Shown here one piece after another: positions 1-10,854 of a stretch of 64,000 bases of DNA. This DNA is from Siderastrea radians (taxonomy: Eukaryota > Cnidaria > Anthozoa > Scleractinia > Rhizangiidae), in assembly GCA_964017195.1 (NCBI GenBank), contig OZ024897.1:5643969-5707968 (forward strand), written 5' to 3'. The notes under the pieces are model-generated. The model saw nothing but the letters and a program-made list of their open reading frames with translations, did no database searches and was not told the origin of the DNA. The stretch's first letter is position 1. The number at the start of each line of letters is the position of its first letter. Both the position numbers and the translations under genes were made by a program.

Positions 1-1175
1 GTTTGGCCTGACCCCCTCATGCGCTCCAAGCTAGCTTTTCTTCTGAACTCTCTCATTGAAGTTTAACCTGATTGTTCCTCACTGGACTCAGGAGGTTCCT
101 CTTACGTTTACAATGAAGTTACGCATGAACTTAAAGGGGATTCTTACTAAACGGTACGCTTATGCGTACAAGTGTGGCTTCAATTTACGACAAAAAAAAA
201 AGGAAAATGAGATAGTCTTACCTCGCAGTCTGAAATGGAAGCATTAACTATAAAACCTCCGACAAAAGTCGAAAATTAACGTTATTACGCAGTTAACAAA
301 GCCAGCTTAAACTTTCTGGGATAAGTGTGCTCGTGAGCACGGCTTGAAACACTTTCGTCATGTTAACATGATGTTTTCTCGGAATATGGTCGAGAAACAC
401 GTTTTCTTGTTATGAGCAAGTGTCTTTTTGAAAAGCGTACACTTTGACTGGTCTACCAAACTTGCGTAAGACGAAGCGTGAATGTACTCACATTACTCGC
501 GTGCTGCCTGTCAGCTAATCGAACCGGAGTTTTATTGAGAGGACTGCACATGAATCGCATACAGTATTTGATGTGGCATGCTACGTATAACTGCATGTAG
601 CGATAATTTCGGACTTCCTTTTCTCTTTCGTCTGAACTGAGAGGTCAACTAAACAGCTCATTTAAAATTAAGGCGTCTTCCTCGCTCTTAGCGATCTCAT
701 TTACAGACGCTATTGCAGCAGAATCACTAACCAACCAAACGTTCTCGTTATGCATACGTGTATAACTAGCAATGGGACACAATTCTCGCGTGTTCCTCAC
801 AAGTTCAACGCATTCAAATTGAATTTTGCGGCTTTTCTATTTCAAAATTTTTTCCACCGACAAATACTTTTGAGCTCAGAAATCTAGGAGGAAGCGTGAC
901 TTGTCAAACCAGACTAGAATAGCCAAGGGAATAGACGAACTTGAAAGTCATGTTTTGCATACTCTTAGTTTCTTCACTTCTTGCGTGACAAGTGACGTCA
1001 TACTTTAGCCGTCTCCAGACAAGTAAATAAATAAATATAGGAACTGAAAACGCGCGTGCTGACAATGTGTGGCTCGAAGCCACATAAAAATTGGTCCTCG
1101 TTCGCGTCTTTCGTCCAAGTCGCTCATTTCGTTGAGTTGGGCCACTTATATAGGAAAATATATGTGGTTTCTCCA
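1..1175. other. no gene recognised
   Basis: I see no exon with a recognisable protein, no RNA gene and no clear repeat here. The open frames are short and have no family resemblance. The sequence is ordinary AT-rich intergenic or intronic DNA. Confidence 0.6.
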
Positions 1176-1308
1176 GGCCCCAGTTGTTCAAACGCTGGAT
1201 AACCTTATCCGCTGGAAAATGCCGTAAAATGTGTTGGAGTACATTTTAAACACGGACTAGCAATTAACCCGGTGGATCACGTTATTCGGCCGTTTAAATA
1301 CCGGGGCC
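1176..1308. mobile_element. short inverted-repeat element (MITE)
   Basis: The left end reads GGCCCCAGTTGTTCAAACG followed by CTGGATAA. The right end is the imperfect reverse complement, ending TTTAAATACCGGGGCC. The element is about 133 bp with no coding capacity, so it is a non-autonomous element. A related sequence rich in GTGGATAAC/TTATCCAC lies near 34,890-34,980, which supports a dispersed family. No clear target-site duplication was found. Confidence 0.6.
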
Positions 1309-3522
1309 AGTTCTACATTACAAAAGAGATAAAACACAAGATCTTTTTTACCAAAAGAATAAATTTATTTAAAACTCCAAAAATCAAAAATACAAACACA
1401 AAAACAAATTGTGAAAATAAATAATTTAATAATTCCAAAGTGCCTAGATAGGTTCCTAAATTGGTCAAAATGTTGCATTATTTGCGTTAAGCGAATACTG
1501 ATTTTACATCAGAGTCCAAAGATATCTTGCTTATGTTCCATACAGTAATCTTAACCCAAATCGATTTTATTTATGAGAAAAAAATTACCTAAACCGTGTT
1601 TCTTAAGAGAGATAGAAATATGAGAAGATATTATTTCAAAATAAGTTTTAAACAGTAAGATGCAAAAACCTGATAAATAGTTTTATATATATATATATAC
1701 GTTAATATGCAAATAGTAAAATTATACCACATTAAATTATCTTAAATATTTACAAACTGAATTTACAAATGATAAAATTGTCGAAGGAGGGGTCCCGTAT
1801 GCAAGTGACGGAGGTGCTTATTGTATCGTTTAGGGGTCAAAATTCTTGGCTCGCTACCACTTAGGGTGTTAAAATCTAAACTTATCACCGCGAAAGGTCT
1901 AGTGTCTCCTACTGGGGTAAAAGATTTTAAAATGACTGGAAATCTAACTATTGTTAGAACTGGTACCTCTTATTCAAATCACTCCCACAAAAAGAGATTA
2001 GGGTTTCCTTTCAAAGTGTCTTTCAAAATTTCAAAAAAAAAGCACCCCGGTCACTTCCACATGGAATTCCTCTTCCAGATACAAATGCCTTCATCTCAGA
2101 TATATGAAATTTAGACATGAGCTGCCAAAACTTATGTTGATGGACCAGGAAGGGCTACTTTTCTTTTGACGCCCACTTCAAGATGGCGGACATTTGAATT
2201 TTTCAATACCTTAAACGACATTTTACTTTTGTAGGGTCATAGAGTGTCTAGCATTTAAAATTAACAACTTTTCTATTCTCTGGCCTCAGTAATATGTCAC
2301 AGTTCATGTTAAGGAGTATAATTGTTTTTCTAATAGTATTGGAAAACGATCATTGTTCCCATAATACCAAGATTCTACAACATGCACATTAAAAAACTCT
2401 AGTTCGAGGCCCTAACTTTTCGATATAGTGTAAACTTAGAGACGCAGCATAGAAAGGGGTTCGAATAATTGAAAAAAAAGGATGTGAAAATTTTTAATTT
2501 TTTTTTTCTTGTAAAAACGTAAATTGACCGCCATCTTGAAGTGGTCGTAAAAAGAAAATTAGCCCCAGGAGGAGTGTATAGTTTTATGGCATTATCAAAA
2601 GATCACAAAAACTCGAAATTTAACTTAAGGATTTATGTAGAAATTTTCATGATGTCCTTAAAAATGAAATTTTATTGTTTGAATTGGATTATCTTTTAGT
2701 GTCAAGATTCAGTGACGCATAAGGTAAAACACAAGACTATGTACAGACAAACTGGAGTGCTCTGTTATTTTTAAGGCAGAAACGATAAAAAGAGAAACTG
2801 GCAGCCTATACAATGATTAATTACACAGAAGAAAGTTATTTAGTGATTGAAGCTTAATTTCTCCAGGAAATTCTGAAAGAAAAAAGAATAAGACAAAATT
2901 ATTTCCCTTGGTTCTAACGTTTGATTTCTGGATTAAATCCTAAAGTGTGGCCATTCAAATCATAGGTATTCAACCGTTGAGTACTTTACTTTAGTACTGT
3001 ACTTTTCTGTACAGTGTGATTCTAACGTTTCAGTCTGGGGATCAACTCCTGAAGCTTTACTTTCTACTGATACAAAATAATGCTGAAAAAAATACCTCAT
3101 TAGTTTAAACTAAGCGGGAATAACAACCGCAGACATCCGATATCCTAAAGAGGTCAAAAACTTAAATTCGATAGCGATTTGATTTTCAAGCTATTTTAGT
3201 TTTCAGACCTTTACTAATTCCTACTGGTGAACATAAGAGGAAATGTGAAATGTGATAATGATTGGAAACAAAATGAGATTGTTTTCCACACGAGAAGGCT
3301 ACAATCTATCCAATGAAATCGCTCATATTCGCAATCAGTGTAATGATTGCTTTTACGTACCTGTTAATTTCGCAAATTCAGAAACGTTGCAGGCAAAGTT
3401 AAGCTTACTCATCGCAGTCTCACTATCAGCAAAAAAAGAAAAAAAATATGAATACTGGGGTGAGTTGCGTGCGAGCTAAAATTAAGACTGCTTTCTGTTT
3501 ATGCAAACTGTGATAGTAAGGG
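1309..3522. other. gene-free AT-rich stretch with an element end and an imperfect fold-back
   Basis: An (AT)n run lies near 1,684-1,700. Around 1,786-1,850 there is a decayed match to the end of the TIR element at 9,389 (shared GTGACGG.GTGCT and CTTAGGGTG motifs). A fold-back follows: CACTTCAAGATGGCGG near 2,175-2,192 recurs inverted near 2,527-2,545, with weaker pairing extending about 50 bp outward. No exon was recognised. Confidence 0.5.
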
Positions 3523-4432
3523 CCTAAAATAAATCAAGCCCGCGTAGCTTCCATATTCGTGCCCGGCCCCAAAGAGGCAGGTCTGCCATGATATGTGTAC
3601 ACGAACATCTCTACGCACTGTAAATTCAGAAGTTCTGTTTTAGCCCCCAAAATGGGGTCCTTTCAGTGAGTAAAATACAGTGCCATTTTTGGGACTAACT
3701 TGGCGCCCTATTTTAAAGCCATAATAGCCCTATTTACAGAGGCTGGGCCGGCACCAAAGGGCCAAATCGTGTCCCACTGTGGGCTGTTTCGGCTTACAAT
3801 GGGGTAGTTCTGTCCCAGTTGTGGCTGAAATAGCCCCACAGTGGGCTGGTCAGCTTTAGGGGCCTCAGGGGCTAATTTTGCATTTTGGGGCTGAAACAGA
3901 TGTTCTGAATTTACAGTGCGAGGTGAAACACCTGCACTAAACCGGAGCTTATGTTGGGCACAAATAGCGCACTTAAAATACTTCGAATTACTGGTGGCAT
4001 GAAAAGATAATTTTAGGCGTCTTTCGACAAGATTGCACAAAGGAATTTGAACAGGTTTGCTCATGCAATATCTCCGTGATTGCACAAAAATCTACTTAGT
4101 GGGGGTTCGATTTAAATATCTTACCTGAAGAAATGTCGGCCAGTGTCTGCCTGACAATCGAGGCACCATAGCACATACCAGGAAGGCTTGAATACTACGA
4201 TTTTCAGCAACTGAGGGCCGTACCTGTGTGATAGATGAGAAAAATAACAATGTTGTAAAAGTAAGGGTTGTGACTCATCTTATGCAGTAACTAAGCACCT
4301 AAAATAAATTGAGCCCGCGTAGCTTCCATATTCGTGCCCGGCCCCAAAGAGGCAGGTCTGCCATGATATGTGTACACGAACATCTCTACGCACTGTAAAT
4401 TCAGAAGTTCTGTTTTAACCCCCAAAATGGGG
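3523..4432. repeat. direct duplication (3523-3655 and 4298-4432)
   Basis: About 133 bp starting CCTAAAATAAAT occurs twice in the same orientation, nearly identical. Both copies end with the first about 40 bp of the inverted-repeat element that starts at 3,616. The duplication therefore happened after that element inserted and copied only one of its ends. The second copy then runs into a small AT-rich palindrome near 4,436-4,462. Confidence 0.8.
3616..3918. mobile_element. 303-bp MITE with CACTGTAAATTCAGAA termini
   Basis: The left terminus begins CACTGTAAATTCAGAA and the right terminus is its reverse complement, TTCTGAATTTACAGTG. The match continues about 30 bp inward (GTTCTGTTTTAGCCCC against GGGGCTGAAACAG). 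The interior is rich in GGGGCT/AGCCCC words that pair across the centre, so the whole element can fold on itself. It has no coding capacity and no clean target-site duplication. Confidence 0.7.
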
Positions 4433-4502
4433 GCTAATTAATATATGAATTTCATATATTAATGTTCATTTGAAGACTCCATCCGCCAAACTCTCTTTTC
4501 TT

Positions 4503-5060
4503 AATAAGGAACTGGAATTGAAATTGAGGTTGAAGGTGAAGATGAAACTGAATCTGAATCGGAAATTTAAAATTTGAATTTGAAATTAAAATTGGTTTTG
4601 GATTAGGACTGAGATCAGGATTGAAATCAGAATTGGAATTGGAAGCACAATTGCAGTTTAAGGTGAGACTGAAGTTGAATTTGAGATTACAATTGGTATT
4701 GGATTAGGATTGGGATTGAGATTAGGATTGGAAATGAATACCCAATTTCATTTGAATATGAAACTGAAATTCAAAATTGATTGGAAATTTGAATTAGTTT
4801 TGAATCCGAGGACCGGGATCGGCATTGAGATTAGAATTGAAATTGAAAACGTAATTGCAGTTGAAGGTGAAACTGAAATTGAATTTGAAATAAGAATTGG
4901 TATTGGATTAGGATTGGGATTAAGATTGAGATTGGAATTGGAAACGCAATTGCATTTGAAAATGAAGCTGAAATCAAAAATTGAATTTGACATTAAAATT
5001 GGTATTGGATTAGGATTGGTGTTACGATTGAGTTTAGAATTGGAATGGGAAACGCAAAAG
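4503..5060 (+). repeat. degenerate hexamer tract (GAATTG/GAAATT)n
   Basis: About 560 bp consist of imperfect repeats of six-base words such as GAATTG, GAAATT, GGATTA and GAAACT. A higher-order unit of roughly 190 bp is visible, because the GGTATTGGATTAGGATTGG block recurs at about 4,693, 4,898 and 5,002. Its open frames on both strands (alternating Glu/Ile/Leu on plus, Asn/Ser/Pro on minus) follow from the six-base periodicity and are not evidence of a gene. Confidence 0.8.
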
Positions 5061-6835
5061 CAATTTGTCACAAAACCTCACTTCCTTACACTCAAATGGC
5101 AACTGCGATAATACTTTTGACTGACTTACTGCGTAGCGAGGTCATGAAACTATCCGTGCATACATGGTGGCATCGGGCGGGTACGCCGGGCCGCCATTCT
5201 TGCTTCTGTAGATAATAATGAATCTCTCGCCAGCTGTCAGATTTCGTACTGCGTCAAGGATACAGCTGCGTACAGACAAAGACAAAATGAAAAAAATAGA
5301 CGCAGGAATAAGATTTGCTTACACAGAAAAGTAAATCAAGGCGGGTGGGGATAGATTTAAGGCACCCGTTTCTCAAATTTTGGCGCTTTATCTTAATTCC
5401 TTTATCTTTTCTTGATAGCTAGCACGGATTTATTGTACCTCTTTGTTGCAAAAGTTTTAAAAACTCGGATTCGCAAACTGTATCTGGAGGTTAAAGTGTG
5501 CTTCGGGTCGGAGACAGATTCCCAGCAACCTCATCGGTAATTTAACCCGTCTTTGCATTCAGGGGAGGCTTAGAAAGTGGGTCCAATAGATAAAGTTCTG
5601 AGCCTATGAAAATGTGACTGAGATGACTTCTTGGCTAAAAATAATACAATTAAAGAAGATTTCCTCAGCACCCAGGCTTTCAACATCTCGGATGTACTCT
5701 TCGGAAATCATGTTGCCTTTATGAAAGCCATACTCATGATAGCCTAACAAAGAAAAAAAGGAAATAAAACATTTTGGTTCAAAATATGGATTCTGTACAT
5801 GGTAAAATTAATTAAAAGTCTATAAGTATATCGGCGTGAAACGGACTCGACTCGTAAGCATCAAACCAATCAAACTACTAATCAAACTAGCAAGTTAAGA
5901 CGCAATTTACGTCTTTCAAAGCTGATCAAAATTAAATAAAAACTCTGAAAATGACCGTCTTGTTCTCTTGCTTTGTTCGTCTGTGTTTACTTTCGCGACT
6001 TGAGGCTCGCGAAAGTGATATTTATAATTATAACCGTTATTTTGAAAATACTCACATCGCGAAAGTAAAGACAGAACAACAAGTCGAACAATCTCGCAGT
6101 AATTTGAGATATTTATTTCAGTATTGATTAGTTTTAAAGGCCCCAAATTAGTTTGAAAAAAAAACGATACAGCCCTTGTAACTGCACAGGGTACCACGCA
6201 AACAGAGTATGCTGAGTCTGTGGTTTCCACTCTGACGTTTTATCTACAGTTTCATGTACAACCATTTTTCTTTCTCACTTTATTTTATTGCTAAGTGGTT
6301 TTACCTTCATAGGACAAGCAATCTGGAATTGGTCCAAGCTTGTCTCCGGCCATGAATGCCAGGGTTGAAAACTGACCCAGGTTCTCGTGAAGCCTGTGCA
6401 TGTGACACTTGATGTCAGGAAGTGCTGGCTTATTAGGCGGCACGGAAAGTTTGACATCTTGGCAATTGACGGCAGCTGAATTAATGGCGGGGGAAGAACG
6501 CGAAATCTAAAAGGAAAAAGGTTGTTGGATTCAGTTCTTCGAACGGAATAAAGAACTACCAAGTACAACAAACAACATTTTTGAGGATATTCGGTTTGAG
6601 CTTTGCCGACCTGTTCAAACGAAAGGCAGGTGTCGTTTCGGAACCCAGTCTATATGTTTGTCAGCTTCTCGGAAGCATGAGTAGGGCTGTCGGCGAACGC
6701 TAATTTAAGAAAGCGGGAAATTTTTACCCGTTTTCTGCCATCGACAATTTGGTGCGCTGGTAAATAAAGTGTTATAAGGGAGATCGTGGGCAAGAGAGAT
6801 TATTTTATTTATTATTTACCCGTGTAAAATAACCC
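5061..6835. other. no gene recognised
   Basis: There are short open frames on both strands but none with recognisable domain sequence or a convincing splice context. Small inverted words around 5,980-6,065 (CTTTCGCGA / TCGCGAAAG) are the only structure noted. Confidence 0.5.
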
Positions 6836-7005
6836 CATGGAATTCCGTGGAGTTCCATGGACTTCTGTGGAATTTTATGTAATTCCATGGAAGCCCCATG
6901 CATTTCCACATGAGCTCCATGGAATTCTGTAGGGTTCCATGGACACTCCATGGAGTTCTATGGAGTTCCATGGAAATCTCATGGACTTGCGTGGACACTC
7001 CATGG
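6836..7005. repeat. CCATGGAATTCC palindromic tandem field
   Basis: Around a dozen imperfect copies of a roughly 12-16-bp word built from CCATGG, GGAATTCC and TGGAGTTCC are packed into 170 bp. Because the core word is self-complementary, the array reads alike on both strands and could form alternating hairpins. No gene is apparent nearby. Confidence 0.8.
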
Positions 7006-8057
7006 GAGCTTTAAATACTGAGTTTCATGGAATGTGACACAATTATTTAATGAACATCAAAGAGTGAAATATCAACACAAATTATTCAAAGAAGGCCGAT
7101 TTATCTTTATATGTCAAGGTATAATTATTGAGAGGAGAGCTTCCTGAAGACCTGTGATCAGCTAAATAGACAAAGTACATTAGTTTACTGTTACCATGCA
7201 AATCATTCTGGTTGAGATCATTAAAAACATTTTTTAATAATATTATGAGCATTTTTTTTTATTTGAAGTAAAATAAATATTTTGTGGTAATTTATCCACT
7301 CACATCAAACGTTTTGTAGTTCTTGTTTTGTTGTTCTTGTATAAATGACAAGATCCCAAACCAATGCGCCTGCATTCTGTGGCCAGCAGTTATCATTTGA
7401 GTCATGTGACCCTTATGTTATTAGTAGAGGCGCCATTTTGAAAAGGCGGCTGCAACATTCGTTTATCAAGCATCTGTGTATGGTTTGAGGTCCAAAAGCA
7501 TCTTTTAGGTTGAAACAAAGATGGACAATTGTAGCTTTTGGATTAGTCTATGTGCCGAAAAATGTTTTGGAGCCTTGCATGTGGATGTTTGGATGAAAAT
7601 GAACAGATGAATTCGAAGTTGTGAGCAACACTGGAGCAACGATGGTTCGCTTTACTGTTTACTTCTGCTTAGTTTGGTAATGTGAACGTTTCGTAACATA
7701 AAGGTTGTAACTCCATGGCAAATTAGAATTTAAATCACCTCTGAAGTTAAGTGAATAGCCTCAGTTGATGTAACCTTTGGGATACAAACGGTTAGCGGAG
7801 CAAATCGATCAAGTGGAATTAATTGATCAAGGTATGCCTGTAACATTTTTGCGTTTTCATATGGCTGTTATTATTGTGTATATACATTCTGCAGTCTCGG
7901 AATTGCCATAAATCGGTTGTATTTAAACATGAAGAGTTTCTACAATTTGAAGATTGACGTAACAATATTGAGTGAAAATATTCTTCTCTTTCATAGAGAC
8001 TATTTTAAGAATACTATTATAGTATAAAGGTTGTAACTCCATGGCAAATTAGTATGT

Positions 8058-8220
8058 GTAATCAAATGGTGTCGAGTGAAATTAGGAAATAATTTCACGC
8101 GCGTTTTGTCAAAATTCTAATAATTTCTCGAGCCTTTAGGCGAGGGAAATTCTTAAAATTTTGACAAAACGCAAGTGAAATTATTTCCCAATTTCACGAG
8201 TATACCATTATTTTGATTAC
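8058..8220. mobile_element. 163-bp fold-back element
   Basis: GTAATCAAA at the left pairs with TTTTGATTAC at the right. Pairing continues through GTGAAATTA.GAAATAATTTC and GCGTTTTGTCAAAATT, with arms of about 75 bp around a short loop near TCTCGAGCC. It looks like a palindromic MITE. It touches the TIR of the next element, which suggests nested or sequential insertion. Confidence 0.75.
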
Positions 8221-8224
8221 CTAT

Positions 8225-9030
8225 TAATATCATGGGTGACAAATTACACTCACAATCGTGGGGTTTTGACTTGTTTATCGCATCGAGAACTCCTTGAGCA
8301 TTGAAACGGTTTAACGGCTAAAGTTCACATTTTTCTGAGTGAAATAATGAAAAAATCTTGTGACAAGTTTTTACCACGCTTTGACGATTTCCTGTTTTTT
8401 GTAACCGACAGCAAAATACACCAGACTCTGAATTTTTACTTAAAAGGTACCAAAGCAAATCGCTTGGCAAAGGTTATCCGCGTTTTATCCGGCAAATTCA
8501 CTGAACCGTGCACTACGTTGGCCTACGTTGCTCCGTCGAGCAAGGCTCAGAAGGCTTCACAAATACATTCAAAATACGCACAGCAAACTTGTTTTAATGA
8601 AAGTAAACTTCGGAAGCAAATTTGTATTTAAAAACTGACCTTTATTCCATTCGAAGAAGTGCCCAAATCCACTGAATTACTTCTCTGAGTTCGCGGTCAA
8701 TCACTCGATCGCTGCAACTGGCTCGCCGTTCAAAAATTTTCACTGTCACACTATCAAAAATAATCTCTTCTTTTTAACTCACAGGTGATTTCTGAGAAGT
8801 TAAGTCAATTAAAAGTCAAAATTTACAGATTACCAATTGTGTCCTCAATGAATATTTCCAGAATTGCTGTAGTTCTGCACAAAACATCTTGATCATTAAC
8901 CTCAACGCCATCTTGGCGCTGAGCTACAGACCTGTTGCCATGGCAATTTTGTAATTTCACATGTGAAATTATAAATTAACGCTGAAATTTTGCGCCAAAA
9001 TTAAGGAGTAATTTGTCACCCATGATATTA
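8225..9030. mobile_element. 806-bp element with 22-23-bp terminal inverted repeats
   Basis: The left end reads TAATATCATGGGTGACAAAT plus TAC. The right end is its exact reverse complement, GTAATTTG followed by TCACCCATGATATTA. The interior has one modest open frame with no family resemblance and no visible transposase, so it is probably non-autonomous. The right end is immediately followed by the second copy of the 300-bp duplication. Confidence 0.75.
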
Positions 9031-9388
9031 GAATTTAAATCACCTCTGAAGTTAAGTGAATAGCCTCAGTTGATGATAACCTTTGGGATACAAACGGTTA
9101 GCGGAGCAAATCGATCAAGTGGAATTAATTGATCAAGGTATGCCTGTATCATTTTTGCGTTTTCAGTTGTTTGACATTTTATGGCTGTAATTATTGTTTA
9201 TATACATTCTGCAGTCTCGGAATTGCCATAAATCGGTTGTATTTAAACATGAAGAGTTTATACAATTTGAAGATTGACGCAACGATATTGAGTGAAAATA
9301 TTCTTCTCTTTCATAGAGACTATTTTAAGAATACTATTATAGCTTATAAAAACAGTACAGACAGATCTGTCCCTTCACTTGTGAACCC

Positions 9389-10767
9389 GGGGGGGGGGGG
9401 ACTCCCATATGAAAGTGACGGGGATGCTCGTCGTCTTGCTTAGGGTTGTAAATTGCAGATTTTGGTCTCACTTAGGGTGCTGAGGATGGAAAGCCAATAT
9501 TTTTACCCACACAGGTATCGCTTAGGGTCTAGAGCAGCACAGAAATCGCAGTTGTTACAATTTACTCATAGAAGACAGCATTCGATTGCAACATCATCAG
9601 CGCAATTACAGTCAACGCGCTTCACGCATGAACGATCGTGGAATGAAGATTGCATTCTTCACGTGCGCATTCCTTTCTTCATTGGATTATACGTATTCTT
9701 GCAGGTAGATTGAAAGATAAGGATTTTTTTCAATTAACGAAATCGATTCCTCGAAAGTTCACATATAACATCGGAAATCGTCAACACGCCCGTACTCGGA
9801 AGAAGTGCTAATCAATAATTACTTCGGGGATGTCATCCGTTATCAAGGATCTTTTCCTCCACAAGAAAACGGTTGAGTCGTCACTTGGACTGAATAGTGT
9901 CGGACGATTTTAAGAACAGCTCCTTTTGTCACTCTCGTGTTCCGTGAAATAAAACAACCCCGATCCAGCATTGAAAGGTTGGCGATATCTTTCCTTGCAT
10001 TAGAAGGCAAAGGTTTACTCATTGCTTGCATTAGAAGGCAAAGGTTTACTCGTTCCTTGCATTAGAAGGCAAAGATTTACCAGGATCATAAAAGCCCTCG
10101 TGCAAATTTCTTGCCATTTGGACCTGAACATGTGCAGACCCATGTACACCACAGCGAAAACCGTTACCTGAATTGTGGTGGTTGTTATTTATATTTTATC
10201 CGTGTTTCCAAAACCTCCAGCCAAAGAATAAGTGCCATGTTAAAATTAGTGACTCCTTTGGATTTTACTTCTAAGGATTACTGTTGTGGATTTTCTCTTA
10301 ACGGGTTATTTTTGTCGGCTTTACGTTCTCACGTTTCTTTTTTTTTTGCGCCGGGCTTAAAAATAATAAAAATATCACGTGTTGACATACCGGAAAATTG
10401 AGCTAATTTAATACGGTACAAAAACTAACTTTTCAGTTCCTGGGCGGAAAGTTTGAATTATTATACGAAACTACATGAAAACTTTCGAATAACTAAATTG
10501 ATGTTTCGAATATAGAGTCCAAGTTTCAAACAATCGCTAAATTTTTCGAAGAATGAAATCGAACAATGAACTAATCAATGAATATTTGAAGTTGAGCATT
10601 CAGGCGTGAAGCGCGTTGACTGTAACATCTCTATAGCTCTTATTTAGTTGTCTGTTTTAAATAAAGCCGGAGCCACGCCCAGATTGGTCTCCTTTAGGGT
10701 GTTAATTATAATTTTCCAATGAGCATCCCCGTCAATTTCATATTGGAGTCCCCTCCCCCCCACCCCC
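9389..10767. mobile_element. 1.4-kb TIR element (GGGGACTCCCATATGAAAGTGACGG type)
   Basis: The left end is a G run followed by ACTCCCATATGAAAGTGACG and GGGATGCTC. The right end at about 10,719-10,767 is the reverse complement: GAGCATCCCCGTCAATTTCA, then TATTGGAGTCCCC and a C run. An inner inverted pair lies near 9,605 (GTCAACGCGCTTCACGC) and 10,605 (GCGTGAAGCGCGTTGAC). No transposase is visible. A decayed single end of the same family lies near 1,786. Confidence 0.7.
9994..10081 (+). repeat. three tandem 30-bp units
   Basis: CTTGCATTAGAAGGCAAAGG plus a TTTACTC tail is repeated three times within the TIR element, the last copy with one substitution (GATTTAC). It is a local tandem amplification inside the element. 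Confidence 0.85.
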
Positions 10768-10854
10768 TAGGTTTGTAAAGAGAGAATTTTCCTTTTTCTT
10801 GCTGGGCATGAACTACACAGAATGCAATACTTCTGCCTCTGAAAATGTCAAATA

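Larger units (their letters stand above)
7723..9342 (+). repeat. 300-bp direct duplication (7723-8022 and 9028-9342)
   Basis: About 300 bp beginning TTAGAATTTAAATCACCTCT and ending ATACTATTATAG occur twice in the same orientation with few differences. Copy 2 carries a small insertion near the TTTTGCGTTTTCA motif. A 28-bp sequence containing GTTGTAACTCCATGGCAAA flanks copy 1 on both sides (7,699 and 8,025). The two copies bracket the fold-back at 8,058-8,220 and the TIR element at 8,225-9,030. Confidence 0.85.

Noticed and set aside
4748..5111. 133- and 107-codon frames on opposite strands
   Set aside because: Both result from the six-base repeat, which has few stops in any frame.
9843..10031. 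Short plus and minus frames inside the 1.4-kb TIR element as genes
   Set aside because: There are no start context, splice sites or family resemblance, and part is the 30-bp tandem repeat.
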